Assembly (NCBI GenBank): GCA_029940475.1
Contig: JAPYUT010000017.1
Coordinates: 1-63,826, forward strand
Direction: 5' to 3'
DNA length: 63,826 bases
Source: Verrucomicrobiales bacterium
GTDB taxonomy: Bacteria; Verrucomicrobiota; Verrucomicrobiia; Verrucomicrobiales; DEV007
Every line of letters starts with the position of its first letter. The first letter of the stretch is position 1. This document shows positions 36,848 to 46,518 of this stretch, piece after piece. The position numbers and the translations under genes were made by a program. Below the pieces are notes generated by a model that saw nothing but the letters and a program-made list of their open reading frames with translations, searched no databases and had not been told where the DNA came from.

Positions 36848-37768
36848 TCAGGGTGATTGCTTTCCAGGTTTGTTCCAGCGAAAGAAACCTGCTGCATCAA
36901 GGCGGTTGCGCAACTCGTCAATAATGCCTTGCGAGGGAGTTTTCAGTGGGGAGCGGTGGGGTCCGCAGTCAAACCCGGCAATTGTCATTGCCGCCTTGAG
37001 GCCCGGCATCCCGGCGGTTTCGATAATGATACGTACCAACTCGGCGGCCTTGGCCTGGTGGAGTTGGGATGAGTCCTGGTCGCCGGCCTGGAAGTCACTG
37101 ATGATTTTGCTGTAGAGTGGAGTGAGAAAATTATAGGTTGATCCCACAGCGCCGTGTGCACCCATGGCCAGCCCGGCGAGCAACATCTCGTCGGCACCGA
37201 AGAGCATGTTGTATTTACCATCCTCATAACGCGTGCACTCGACAAAAGTGGAGAGGTCGGCACATGAATACTTGATCCCGACCAGGCTCGGTATGGATTC
37301 CCTGGATTTCTTTAACAACTCGAGCATGTTGAATTGTGCTCCGCTCAATCGGGGGATGTGGTAGTAGAAAAACGGTGTTTCAGGGGCATGTGCGGCAATC
37401 GCGGCAAGGTGATCAACCAGGCCGTTGATACTGGAGGGTTTAAAATAGGAAGGCGGGACTGCGGCAATGCAATCGGCACCAATCCGGGCGGCATGTGCCG
37501 CAAGTTTCCCTGATACGGGGAGGGAATCGTGACCCACATGAATAATGCTCGTAAGGGATTTATCCTTGGCTGCGCTTGTATAGCACTGCGCAGTTGCGCA
37601 GCGTTCATCTTCAGTCAGGGAGGGACCTTCACCGGTGGTGCCGTTGATAAAGATTGCGCTAATGGAACATTCCGCAAGATGATCAACAATATCAGGGATG
37701 AGTCCGAGGTTGAGGGCGCCATCTGCGTCAAAGGGCGTAAAGGTTGCAGCTACAAGACCTTCAATCAT
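36848..37768 (-). CDS. nanA: N-acetylneuraminate lyase (DapA family)
   Basis: 306 aa class I aldolase, Schiff-base type. INGTTGEGPSL is the substrate-carboxylate motif, FFYYHIP carries the catalytic Tyr, and IKYS carries Lys166. Residues specific to N-acetylneuraminate lyase rather than dihydrodipicolinate synthase are present: GADE (Asp193-Glu194, equivalent to the sugar-contacting Asp191-Glu192 of E. coli NanA) and GAVGSTYN with the Ser. Overall the sequence recalls the vertebrate NPL type. Predicted reaction: sialic acid to N-acetylmannosamine plus pyruvate. It begins the run toward glcD; no nanE or nanK is in the window. Confidence 0.85.
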   Translation of the reverse strand: MIEGLVAATFTPFDADGALNLGLIPDIVDHLAECSISAIFINGTTGEGPSLTEDERCATAQCYTSAAKDKSLTSIIHVGHDSLPVSGKLAAHAARIGADCIAAVPPSYFKPSSINGLVDHLAAIAAHAPETPFFYYHIPRLSGAQFNMLELLKKSRESIPSLVGIKYSCADLSTFVECTRYEDGKYNMLFGADEMLLAGLAMGAHGAVGSTYNFLTPLYSKIISDFQAGDQDSSQLHQAKAAELVRIIIETAGMPGLKAAMTIAGFDCGPHRSPLKTPSQGIIDELRNRLDAAGFFRWNKPGKQSP

Positions 37769-37884
37769 TATTAAATCACGGGGTTTTTAGATCATTTACA
37801 AAATGCTTCTCTAAAGACTGCACCCGATAGCCTTAAAGCGATACTTAAAATGCTTCTACCGGCCGGTTTTTCCCGCGGATTACG

Positions 37885-40800
37885 TCAGGGAGATATCGGG
37901 GAAACCTCAAGGGAATAAAATCTTTTTTTGCCGGTAAAGGGAAGATCACCCGTCAGGCTGCCATCATCAATCCAGATGAAGCTTGTGTCGGGGGAAAGGA
38001 TATCGAATGCCGCCGCCTCCATCCATGTTTTCAGGTCACCTGAGTAGAGAATACGATAATGCAGGTTGGCTGTTACCGGGAATTCCAGGGAGAGCAGGTC
38101 ATTGCCCTGATTGGTGATGGCCTTGATCGAAAACCCCCCAGGCTCAAAGGCCAGTGGATTTCCTCCGGTGAGGAACTCGCCGTAATTTGAAATACCGTCA
38201 TGATCGAAGTCTCCGTCTTTGCCATGAATTCCCGAAGGGTTATTGGAGTCGAGTCCGTGAACCAGTTCCCAGGCATCAGGCAGGAGATCACCATCGGTAT
38301 CGGGTAGTGGGGAGATTTCCGCACGGAATTTCCGGGTTACTGAGAACGTTGAGTCACCGCGGTGATGAATGCCGCGGATTTCATGAAGGGTGTCAGGATT
38401 TCCGTCGAAGACGTTGGGCATGGTGATTGCAAGCGCGTCATCTGTGGCTGTCTCGTTGCGCACGATGGTGAGGGGCGAGGGGGGCAGCGCGATACCGTCG
38501 ACAATGATGTTAAATTCGCTGGCGAGCAGGGCATCGCTTATTCCATCTCCGAGGGATTTATCAAAGAGTATCTTGGCGATGTATCCTTCCCCGATCGTTT
38601 CGTTATCGGCGGCAGGATAGCCGAACCTGTAGTTGACCGGGATTCCCGTGTTGATGCCAACACGGATCGTGGTGAAGTGACCCTCCTCATCGGAAAGGCT
38701 GTCATTTTCAGAGGAGGATATTTCCCTGAAGCGTACGCACAGCTGAGCGGTTCCTGATGACGGAATATCGGTATATTGGAAGCGCCATTCTTTTTGAAGG
38801 ATGTCCTTGCCGGTGAGCAAAGGGACAGCAACCGCATTTGCCTCTGCCCAGTTTCCGGTGCCATTGCCTTTATTAGCCGGGCTGTCGTTGCCCTGGTCAC
38901 TGTCGAGGATATTATAGGAAACACGGGTTACTGTTGCATCAGAGCTAAGCACTGCTTCATAACCGGATCCTCCCAGGGTGTCGTTGTCGCGGGGGAACAG
39001 TACACGGGCTTCCGGCCGTTCTGTGTCGTAGTAGAAAGTCTGCGCCTCAGTGTTGAAGACTGAGGCGCGCCCGGTGCGACTAAGGAATGATTTTGTGCGC
39101 AGCACATGGAAACCTTCGCTGAGGCCGAGGGCCATTGAACCGTGATCGTTGTGGGGAAAATGAGCCACCGAGGTGGCATCAAAACCGGTGATCTCGAATT
39201 GAGTTTCCATCCTGTGCTTGATGTCGATATCCCGCTGGGAGAAGGGGAAACGATCCGGGGCGGCGGCATGGTGAACACCAATCTTGTAGCGCAACAGGGT
39301 GCCGTTAAGCTGTGGCGGAAGGGTAGCATACCACCATTGCGGTGTGCCGCCGGGGTCAGGGTTGCCATTTGCTCCCTTGGACATGGGGCTTACTTGCGTT
39401 TTTACTTTACCTGTGCCCATGGAGCCCTCGGGATAGGTCTTGGCGCCGGTGCTATAATATACCCATGCACTGTGCGGGTTGTCTTCCTGATAGCCGATTT
39501 TTACGGCGATACGGACAGACAGGTCAGGGGCAACAAGGAACTGCAGATTACCTTGTTCATCAGTGTCGTTTGGGTCGTGATAAACCCAGTCGACGGTTCC
39601 GGTGTCGGTTACAATCCCCGCTCCGTCATTGCGGGTTATTTCCGGTGTGTTGCCGGTGGAAATTACTGCCTGCCAGGTTTCTGACCCGGCAGAGCCTATC
39701 ACGTTGCGGTTGACATTAGTGGCTGCGAATTTCTCAACGATCCGTCCGGCAAAGCGCATCTGTTCATATCCGGTGAAGAGATCCTGGGCGCCGCTCTCAA
39801 AGAAACGGTCCTTCGGCGGCGGATTGTCGCGCTTGTCAGTACCCTGCGGGCCAAATCCCATGGCTGAGTTAATATTCACGCTGCCGTCGAGTTTCATCAG
39901 GATGTTTGCGCATGATCCGTCGGCACGGGCGAGCAGTCGCAGATTTGAGCCGTTGGTAACGCGCGGGATGCGCACCGTGTGGTTATAATCCGGATCCCCG
40001 TCACGACCGTCATGGCGATGATGATTCATCCACGGCGCACGGGTAGTTCCCTGGTAAATTTCAATGGCTTTAGCCCCGCTGTCTCCGATCCAGAGGGACG
40101 GCAGGCGCGGGTTGTCCCAGGAGAATGCGAAATAACCTCCTGCGGGTACCACGGGGAAATTTCCGCTGTCATTCCGCAAGTGCTTGTCGTTGCCAACACT
40201 TACCCTGAATGCGCCGCCATGTTGGGAATAATTACGCAGGCGGGCGCCGTTCGGGAAGGCGGTGATTACCGGGCGTGCCTGGCCGCCGGCGAAACCGCGT
40301 GCCATCATTACAAGCAAAACCGTGCCGTCCGCGTCTGTCATGCCTGTGTTTTCTCGCTTGTCGCGCATTTCCCAGGCGGCGAAGTCCCTGTCACTCCAGC
40401 GCGGGACCTGCTGACCGCGCACAAAATCGCGGCGAACTTTAAGCGGACCGGTGACCCACCGGTGGCCATACTGGCCGAGGAATGGAATGTAGGAGGGGCT
40501 CGGGAAGTAGGAAGGCGCGCCTTCAATGTTATAGCCGTCTGTGTATACAATCGGCAGTCCTTCCCGGGTGAGCATATACTGGTGAACGGCCGCCCTGATT
40601 GAGCCGTCCATGTGGTTGTTATCGTGGGAGAGGGCATAGCTGAGGCCGGTTGATGTGCCGATGCTGCCGTGGCCTGGTTGATCATACCCCCCCAGGTTGC
40701 CGCCTATCCCGTTGAAGTTACTGACAGAATTCAGGAAGTTGTCGTTTGCCACACGCATGCCGGCGTTGAGGTAAGGGGGCCAGTCGGGGGGGGAACCAAG

Positions 40801-42003
40801 ATGCTCGCCAAAGAGCAGGGCATCATCGCGCGCAAGGGTATTCAGGAAAACACTGTCACGGTGGTTGCCCCAGTCGGTGTGGCCACGTGTTACATTGAAC
40901 TGCTCCTGGATCTGGCCGCTATAACCCCAGTTGACACGGTCTTTGTCATTACCGTCCAATTTGCCGAAAAAATACGCGGGCACGTGCTTGACTGCATCAA
41001 GCCTGAAACCGTCGACCTTGGCGATATCGACAAACCAGCGCACCTGCCTGTAGAGCATCTGGTTCACGTCCTCTTTGACCGGGTTGCCCATGTTGTAGAC
41101 ACCGTCACCGAAGCCCCAGGTTGCGTTGCGTCGATTCGGATTACTGGGATCTATCCCGGTGTCAGTAAACGGCTCGGAGTCCTCCCCGTGGCTGTGCTGA
41201 CCGTCACCATCGAGATCGTGCCAGTCAAAACGGCCATTTCCTGAGCCGGTCATTTGTGGACCGTAACCGGTGTCTACAAAGGGTTCCCTGTCAGCGAAGG
41301 TATAGACCGGGTCACCCCCGAAGCGGGTTGTCACCGGCAGGTCGGTATCCAGATAATATCCTGTTTTTCCGGGGTGCCGGACACCTCTCCATTTCGGGTA
41401 ATCATTGTTCTCCAGTAATCCGTTTGCGTCGAAGGATGTGTTCCAGTCCTCCTGTGCGATGTCCCAACCAAACGGGTTGCGGTTGAGCACCTGCCATTCG
41501 TCATTCCAGTTGATTGAGTCGCTGAATTTGCGCCAGTGGCCGTTTTCCCGTCCGAGGTGGAAATCCTCGGGAACGAAGCCCGGGAGTCCGGGGAAAATCT
41601 TGCCGGGACCGGTTTCCGCATCGAGAGGCCCGCCATTGTGGGCCATTATATTGTCAAAATAGACCTTGAGAGCGAAGCGGTGGGCAACCTGTATGAGTGA
41701 GAGGAGGTCCTCTCGCGTTCCGTAGCGGGTGGGCCTGGTGCCCATCTGATCTTTGTCTCCCAGGTCAAAGCGGTCAAAAGTATCGAACCCCACCGAGTAG
41801 GTTCCTGATGCCCCCTTGAAGGGTGGCGGCAACCAGAGTGAGGAGTAACCCGCCTCGGCGATTTCCGGGATACGACTTTCAATTTCCCTCCAGTCGGTAT
41901 TGAAATACTGCAGGATTACTTCGTCGCCTTGTAGCAAGGAGGTACCGAGCGAAACGGTTACCAGGACGATTGACAACCAGCGAGGGTTTAAAATCTCAGG
42001 CAT
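37885..42003 (-). CDS. Large secreted GH13 alpha-amylase-family protein with calcium-repeat C-terminus
   Basis: 1372 aa with N-terminal signal peptide (IVLVTVSLGTSLLQG). The N-terminal 600 residues are a GH13 TIM barrel: VYFDNIMAHN (region I), VDGFRLDAVKH with nucleophile Asp336, LLFGEHLG with acid/base Glu400, and SHDNNHMD with Asp461, so it should be catalytically competent on alpha-glucans. An unusual Asp/Gly-rich insert (DWHDLDGDGQHSHGEDSEP) follows the first strands, probably a calcium site. The middle is beta-sandwich-like, and near the C-terminus DTDGDLLPDAWEL and GDFDHDGISNYGEFL are thrombospondin type 3-like calcium repeats, followed by a final beta domain common in Verrucomicrobiota secreted proteins. 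Confidence 0.87.
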   Translation of the reverse strand: MPEILNPRWLSIVLVTVSLGTSLLQGDEVILQYFNTDWREIESRIPEIAEAGYSSLWLPPPFKGASGTYSVGFDTFDRFDLGDKDQMGTRPTRYGTREDLLSLIQVAHRFALKVYFDNIMAHNGGPLDAETGPGKIFPGLPGFVPEDFHLGRENGHWRKFSDSINWNDEWQVLNRNPFGWDIAQEDWNTSFDANGLLENNDYPKWRGVRHPGKTGYYLDTDLPVTTRFGGDPVYTFADREPFVDTGYGPQMTGSGNGRFDWHDLDGDGQHSHGEDSEPFTDTGIDPSNPNRRNATWGFGDGVYNMGNPVKEDVNQMLYRQVRWFVDIAKVDGFRLDAVKHVPAYFFGKLDGNDKDRVNWGYSGQIQEQFNVTRGHTDWGNHRDSVFLNTLARDDALLFGEHLGSPPDWPPYLNAGMRVANDNFLNSVSNFNGIGGNLGGYDQPGHGSIGTSTGLSYALSHDNNHMDGSIRAAVHQYMLTREGLPIVYTDGYNIEGAPSYFPSPSYIPFLGQYGHRWVTGPLKVRRDFVRGQQVPRWSDRDFAAWEMRDKRENTGMTDADGTVLLVMMARGFAGGQARPVITAFPNGARLRNYSQHGGAFRVSVGNDKHLRNDSGNFPVVPAGGYFAFSWDNPRLPSLWIGDSGAKAIEIYQGTTRAPWMNHHRHDGRDGDPDYNHTVRIPRVTNGSNLRLLARADGSCANILMKLDGSVNINSAMGFGPQGTDKRDNPPPKDRFFESGAQDLFTGYEQMRFAGRIVEKFAATNVNRNVIGSAGSETWQAVISTGNTPEITRNDGAGIVTDTGTVDWVYHDPNDTDEQGNLQFLVAPDLSVRIAVKIGYQEDNPHSAWVYYSTGAKTYPEGSMGTGKVKTQVSPMSKGANGNPDPGGTPQWWYATLPPQLNGTLLRYKIGVHHAAAPDRFPFSQRDIDIKHRMETQFEITGFDATSVAHFPHNDHGSMALGLSEGFHVLRTKSFLSRTGRASVFNTEAQTFYYDTERPEARVLFPRDNDTLGGSGYEAVLSSDATVTRVSYNILDSDQGNDSPANKGNGTGNWAEANAVAVPLLTGKDILQKEWRFQYTDIPSSGTAQLCVRFREISSSENDSLSDEEGHFTTIRVGINTGIPVNYRFGYPAADNETIGEGYIAKILFDKSLGDGISDALLASEFNIIVDGIALPPSPLTIVRNETATDDALAITMPNVFDGNPDTLHEIRGIHHRGDSTFSVTRKFRAEISPLPDTDGDLLPDAWELVHGLDSNNPSGIHGKDGDFDHDGISNYGEFLTGGNPLAFEPGGFSIKAITNQGNDLLSLEFPVTANLHYRILYSGDLKTWMEAAAFDILSPDTSFIWIDDGSLTGDLPFTGKKRFYSLEVSPISP

Positions 42004-42124
42004 TGGGGTTGTTTTAAAACCTCGGTCATAAACTGCACGGTGTCCAGATTCTGATTTAGAGTTCTTGCAGATTCCGGTTGATCAATGGTTGAAGTCTGCT
42101 TGCCGATTACCTTAGGCTGGAAGG

Positions 42125-43399
42125 ATGAAGATTCAATTTATCGCCCTGTTTTCTTTAACGTTTTTAATGGCCCTTTGCCCTGCCGGCGACTGGCCGAAAT
42201 TCCGCGGACCGGCCGGTGACGGGAATGCCGGGGTCAAGTCGTTGCCGCTGCAGTGGAGTGCGACCGAAAATGTGAGGTGGAAAATCCCTGTTCCCGGAAA
42301 GGGCTGGTCCTCACCTGTCCTGGCTGGCGGCAGGATTTATCTTACCACCGCGGTTGCCTCAGGTAATGACCAGGATGCCAACGGGGTTGACCGTGAACTG
42401 CGCGCGCTTTGCCTTGAGTCAACTTCCGGAAAGATTGTCTGGGACACGGTGGTGTTCAGGCAGGAGGGCAAGAGCGCACCTCGTATCCACAAGAAAAACT
42501 CACATGCCAGCCCGACCCCTATCATTGAAGGCGGGCGTGTTTATGTGCATTTCGGTCACATGGGTACTGCCTGCCTTGACCTTTCCGGCAAGGTGATGTG
42601 GAGACAGGATGAACTGAGTTACCCGCCCCTGCACGGCAATGGCGCAACGCCGGTTATCTTTAATGATCTGTTGATCTACAGTGCGGATGCATCAAGGAGC
42701 CCGTTCATTGTTGCCCTTTACAAGGAAACCGGGAAAGTCGCCTGGAGGAAAGCCCGATCGAAGACGCCCGTGACCAGGAAATTCTCATTCAGCACACCAA
42801 CGCTGATCAGGGTTGCGGGGAAAATGCAGTTAATCAGTCCGGCAAGCGGTGCGGTGTTTTCCTACGATCCGGGGACCGGCGAGGAATTGTGGCACGTGAA
42901 ATACGGGCAGGGTTACTCGGTGATTCCGAAGCCTGTCATGCACAATAATATGATCTTTATTGGTACCGGTTATGACAAGCCGAATGTGCTGGGTATCCGT
43001 GTTGATGCGCAATCCAGGGGTGATGTGACCGCAAGCCACCTTGAGTGGGAAATTTCCAAGAGGGCTCCACATACCCCATCGATGCTGGTTGTTAATGACC
43101 TGCTGTACTTTATCTCTGATGGCGGTATTGCCAGTTGTGTTGATCCGGTCACCGGCGGGATAATCTGGCAGGAACGTGCCACTGGACCGATATCGGCTTC
43201 TCCTGTTTATTGCACCGGGCGCATCTATTTCCTTGATGAGAAGGGCGTTTGCACGGTCATCAGGGCCGGACGGAAATTTGAGATATTGGCAGCCAATGAC
43301 ATTGGCGAGCGCTCACTTGCATCGTTTGCAGTTGATGAGGGCGCAATCTATATCCGCACAGAGAAGAACCTCTTCAGGATAGGGGAGCGGGCAGACTAA
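42125..43399 (+). CDS. Secreted PQQ-like beta-propeller (BamB-like) protein
   Basis: 424 aa. Signal peptide (FIALFSLTFLMALCPAG) then the shared opening DWPKFRGPAGDGNAG and repeated blades (SGKIVWDTVV, SGKVMWRQDE, TGKVAWRKAR, GEELWHVKYG, GGIIWQERA). It is a paralogue of the 12787-14058 gene with the same opening motif and length. Periplasmic binding or scaffold role inferred; no catalytic motif seen. Divergent from the GH13 gene, 121 bases apart, so they may share a regulatory spacer. Confidence 0.85.
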   Translation: MKIQFIALFSLTFLMALCPAGDWPKFRGPAGDGNAGVKSLPLQWSATENVRWKIPVPGKGWSSPVLAGGRIYLTTAVASGNDQDANGVDRELRALCLESTSGKIVWDTVVFRQEGKSAPRIHKKNSHASPTPIIEGGRVYVHFGHMGTACLDLSGKVMWRQDELSYPPLHGNGATPVIFNDLLIYSADASRSPFIVALYKETGKVAWRKARSKTPVTRKFSFSTPTLIRVAGKMQLISPASGAVFSYDPGTGEELWHVKYGQGYSVIPKPVMHNNMIFIGTGYDKPNVLGIRVDAQSRGDVTASHLEWEISKRAPHTPSMLVVNDLLYFISDGGIASCVDPVTGGIIWQERATGPISASPVYCTGRIYFLDEKGVCTVIRAGRKFEILAANDIGERSLASFAVDEGAIYIRTEKNLFRIGERAD

Positions 43400-43588
43400 G
43401 CGGCAATAAGCCCCCAGGCAATTCCTGCTGCGTTGCACCGGGTGGAGTGTTTCATAACGCCGGGCAGGTGCCGACGGGTTGTATTTCAGGTTCAAAGGCA
43501 CCAGCAACCGCAGCGCGACGGTCACCGTGCGCACGGCAAGTCCTGCCGGGGTGGCAGGCAGCCGGGTGTTTATTCGTCTCAGCGCGTA

Positions 43589-43741
43589 TTAGTTAAATGT
43601 TTTACACAGGTTGAATGATACCACTAGACTGACGGCCTGATGCAGGATCAGGTTCTTGATACTTACAAGCACACCATCACGCGCCGTCAGTAGTTGCGTG
43701 CCGGCTCGGCGGTTGTCTCGCTGATATTGAATTTGGACGAG
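43589..43741 (-). pseudogene. Possible remnant of a TolC/NodT-type outer-membrane efflux protein
   Basis: This is the only gene-free stretch over 300 bases (43400-43769). Most of it shows nothing. On the minus strand, a frame reads LVQIQYQRDNRRAGTQLLTA, then RDGVLVSIKNLILHQAVSLV, then VSFNLCKTFN and stops; this resembles the C-terminal helix pair of TolC/NodT-family efflux proteins (pattern L-V-x-I-Q-Y-x-x-G ... L-x-A-x-x-x-L ... L-x-x-A-L-x-x-L-x-K-A). No upstream part of such a gene exists here, so it would be a decayed fragment. Resemblance is by eye and may be chance. Confidence 0.3.
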
Positions 43742-43769
43742 TCGATTTCCAAGAGCTAGAGGGCGTTTT

Positions 43770-45110
43770 CTAGATCTTGTAGTATTCTTCCCAGCCTTTG
43801 CGCGGCGGCGGGCCCTCGAGCAGTGCGTCAGCAACCTTGTTGTTGGTGATGCGTTTGGTCTTGCGGTCAAACTCAAGTTTGCCGCCGAGTCGCTGTGCGA
43901 TGACGCCGAGACAGAACATTTGGCTCAAGGGGCCGGAGATATGGAAGGGTGAGCGCGTTTTCTCCTCGCCCTTGGCTGCGAGCACAAAGTTCTTGTGGTG
44001 GCCGGATCCGCCGCCGAACTTTGGCAGGCTGCTTGCCATATCCTTCATTTTGGCTTCAGGGATGATTCGCAAGGGGCTGCCATGCGAGGTCCCCTTGAAG
44101 GTGAGATCCTTGCCGTAGATGACCTTGCCGTTGTTATCCAGCCTGCGGCCGGCTCCGAGTTCCTTCGGAGGATCAGGCTTGTTCCTGGTGCCGTCATACC
44201 AGGTAACCTCGCACGGCGGCTCGCCTTCGCGGGCGGGGAAGTCAAACTGGATGGTCGTGGCCATCGGGAAGATGAGTTTTCTGACTCCTTCGCGGTGCAC
44301 TGCGGTGATGCGCTCGGGCAGGCCGAGCTTGAGGAAGCGGTGTGCGGTATCGAGAATATGCGGTCCCCAGTCACCGAAGGCACCGTTGCCGTAGTCATAC
44401 CAGCTGCGCCAGTTGCCCGGGTGCAGATACTTGCTGTAAGGATGTTCAGGGGCAGTGGCCAGCCAGGTTTCCCAGTCGAACCCATCGGGCATTTTCTCGC
44501 CTGTTTGCCATTCGTCAAATTTCCACGGGTGCCAGCGCCGTCCTGAGTTCATGTAGGAGGTGATCTTGGTGACGTCCTTGATCACGCCGGCTTCCTTCCA
44601 TGCCTTGAACTGGTGATAATTGGCGCCCGAGTGGCCCTGGTTGCCCATCTGGCAGGACACCTTGTATTTTTTCTCGGCAGCGATCATCAACTCGATTTCC
44701 TGAAAGGTGTGCGCCAGCGGCTTTTCCACATAACAGTGAATACCCTCCGCCATTGCCCGCATCGAGATCGGGAAGTGGGCATGATCCGGAACTCCGATGG
44801 TGCAGGCGTCGATTTCCTTGCCCATCTTGTCGAACATCTTACGGAAGTCCTTGAACTTCGGGGCGGCGTTGAATTTTTTCTCCAGTCCGGCGGTGTGCCT
44901 TGTGCCGAGGGCGACGTCGCAAAGTGCCACGGGATTTACCAAGCCGGTGCCAAATACGTTGTTCGCATCTCCGGCGCCCTGTGCCCCGCATCCAATAAAG
45001 GCAACGTTGACCTTGGAGTTTGCGCCGATAACACGCCCGGGAATTAAACTGAATACCGTGCTGGCAGCAGCGGCTTGAGAGAATTTTCTACGTGTCAGAT
45101 TTTTGCTCAT
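43770..45110 (-). CDS. Tat-exported Gfo/Idh/MocA family oxidoreductase
   Basis: 446 aa. Twin-arginine signal LTRRKFSQAAAASTVFSLIPG, then Rossmann motif VNVAFIGCGAQGAGDAN, EKPLAHTFQEIELM (catalytic Lys) and GAFGDWGPHILDTAHRFL (Asp-x-x-x-His). Export in folded form with bound NAD(P) is typical of the Planctomycetes-Verrucomicrobia subgroup of this family, for example glycoside-hydrolase-like family GH109 relatives that keep the cofactor tightly bound. Whether it is an oxidoreductase or a retaining glycosidase cannot be decided. Located 20 bases before (upstream of, in gene terms after) the glycosyltransferase gene on the same strand. Confidence 0.88.
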   Translation of the reverse strand: MSKNLTRRKFSQAAAASTVFSLIPGRVIGANSKVNVAFIGCGAQGAGDANNVFGTGLVNPVALCDVALGTRHTAGLEKKFNAAPKFKDFRKMFDKMGKEIDACTIGVPDHAHFPISMRAMAEGIHCYVEKPLAHTFQEIELMIAAEKKYKVSCQMGNQGHSGANYHQFKAWKEAGVIKDVTKITSYMNSGRRWHPWKFDEWQTGEKMPDGFDWETWLATAPEHPYSKYLHPGNWRSWYDYGNGAFGDWGPHILDTAHRFLKLGLPERITAVHREGVRKLIFPMATTIQFDFPAREGEPPCEVTWYDGTRNKPDPPKELGAGRRLDNNGKVIYGKDLTFKGTSHGSPLRIIPEAKMKDMASSLPKFGGGSGHHKNFVLAAKGEEKTRSPFHISGPLSQMFCLGVIAQRLGGKLEFDRKTKRITNNKVADALLEGPPPRKGWEEYYKI

Positions 45111-45129
45111 TGAAGTGTATTTCTACCAG

Positions 45130-46245
45130 TTACTGCCGATTGGAGATGATTCTTTCAAATTGATTTTTCCATGTGGCAAGGTGTGCTTCCCAGGTATGCG
45201 GCAGCACGCTTTGCCGTGCGCTTTCACCTATGGAACCCAGATTATCATGGTGAATGGCGTTAACTACAAGCCCGGTAAGTGATAAATGATCTTTTGGGTC
45301 ATCCAATAACCAGCCATTCCTGCCGTTTTCAATGAATTGTCGCGCTCCGTCTGCAGCAGAGATTATCCCGGGCAATCCACAGGCCATGCTCTGCAAAACA
45401 GTGTTGGCGCAGGCATCATAAAGGGTCGGATGCACAAAAAGATCGGCAGCCTGATAAAGATGCAGGATGTCATCAAGCCCGGTAAAACTGGTGATGGTTT
45501 GATGCATGCCGGTTGGTAACGATTTGATGAAGCGTTTTATTCCGGGGCCGGCAATCCAGAGCTGTGCACCTGTCAGCGCGTGAATTTCCGGCCATGCGGC
45601 CAGCAGGGTGGCGAGACCCTTGCGGCGGTGAGAGCGGGAGACAAAAAGCAGGACTGGTTGCTCGTCCCTGACACCAAGGGATTGTCGGAGTGCCTGGCGC
45701 GATGGATTGTCCGCTGCCGGCCTGAAATGTTCTGCATCTACAGCAGTCCGGATGATGGTGATGTCATTCTCCGTGAGGGCATAGTGCTCAATGAGCTGTT
45801 CCCGGACAAGTGCGGAATTGACGATAAAGTGTCGTGTGCGGCCTGAGGTGTAGAGATCGCGTTCAAGGTTAAGTTCAACCCGGGCTTTAAATCCTTTACG
45901 CTTGAACGGATTGAGTAAAGGAAGATAAGCGGCATGGCACCCGGCCCCGGCCCGGTGCAGGTCCTGCTGTGTTGTGCGTCCAAATCCGATGGTGACATCA
46001 ACCGGAAGTTGCTTACCGCGCCTGAGAGCTTCCCGTTCGAATGTCAATAACGCCCGGGTCTTTGAATGCTTTGGCAGATGAATGGAATGAATCGTGGCAC
46101 CCAGGGCCTCGGTATCTGTATCGGTTTCCCCTGTGAGTATGTGCAATTCGTGTCCGGCTTCCAGTAGTTTCCCTGCGAAGCGATACAGGTACGCTTCCAG
46201 CCCTCCAGAGGAGATGAATTTCTGGTAGATGAGGCCAATCTTCAC
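45130..46245 (-). CDS. GT4-family glycosyltransferase (LPS core type)
   Basis: 371 aa GT-B glycosyltransferase. N-terminal GGLEAYLYRFAGKLLEAGHE is the acceptor-side motif of GT4 enzymes; the C-terminal donor domain has LLFVSRSHRRKGLATLL, LWIAGPG and YDACANTVLQSMACGLPGI, with Asp in place of the first Glu of the usual E-x7-E motif, as in WaaG-type and related heptose/glucose transferases. GTG start. Predicted role in lipopolysaccharide core assembly at the inner membrane, consistent with nearby kdsB and hldA. Donor and acceptor not determined. Confidence 0.85.
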   Translation of the reverse strand: MKIGLIYQKFISSGGLEAYLYRFAGKLLEAGHELHILTGETDTDTEALGATIHSIHLPKHSKTRALLTFEREALRRGKQLPVDVTIGFGRTTQQDLHRAGAGCHAAYLPLLNPFKRKGFKARVELNLERDLYTSGRTRHFIVNSALVREQLIEHYALTENDITIIRTAVDAEHFRPAADNPSRQALRQSLGVRDEQPVLLFVSRSHRRKGLATLLAAWPEIHALTGAQLWIAGPGIKRFIKSLPTGMHQTITSFTGLDDILHLYQAADLFVHPTLYDACANTVLQSMACGLPGIISAADGARQFIENGRNGWLLDDPKDHLSLTGLVVNAIHHDNLGSIGESARQSVLPHTWEAHLATWKNQFERIISNRQ

Positions 46246-46518
46246 GGATCTTTTTTATTCACGACAGCGTGTTTTTTCCGCGTGGAGGTAGAATTCTCTA
46301 CCGTTGATGAGTCGTAATGGAGTTTTGAATACAAGGACGTGAAAATGAGATTATCAAGGATAATCATTTTGGAATCAATCTATGAAAAAGCGCGAGTTCA
46401 AGGCATCAATGGCAGTTCGATTGACTGGTGGTTCAGCTTTATATTCACTGCCGGAATTTCATGGCGGATGGGGGTTTTTATCCGGGGGAATTTCGTGATA
46501 ATGGGGGCGAGAGGAACA

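Noticed and set aside
36848-37768. Dihydrodipicolinate synthase (DapA)
   Set aside because: The sugar-contact Asp-Glu pair and GSTYN block are those of N-acetylneuraminate lyase.
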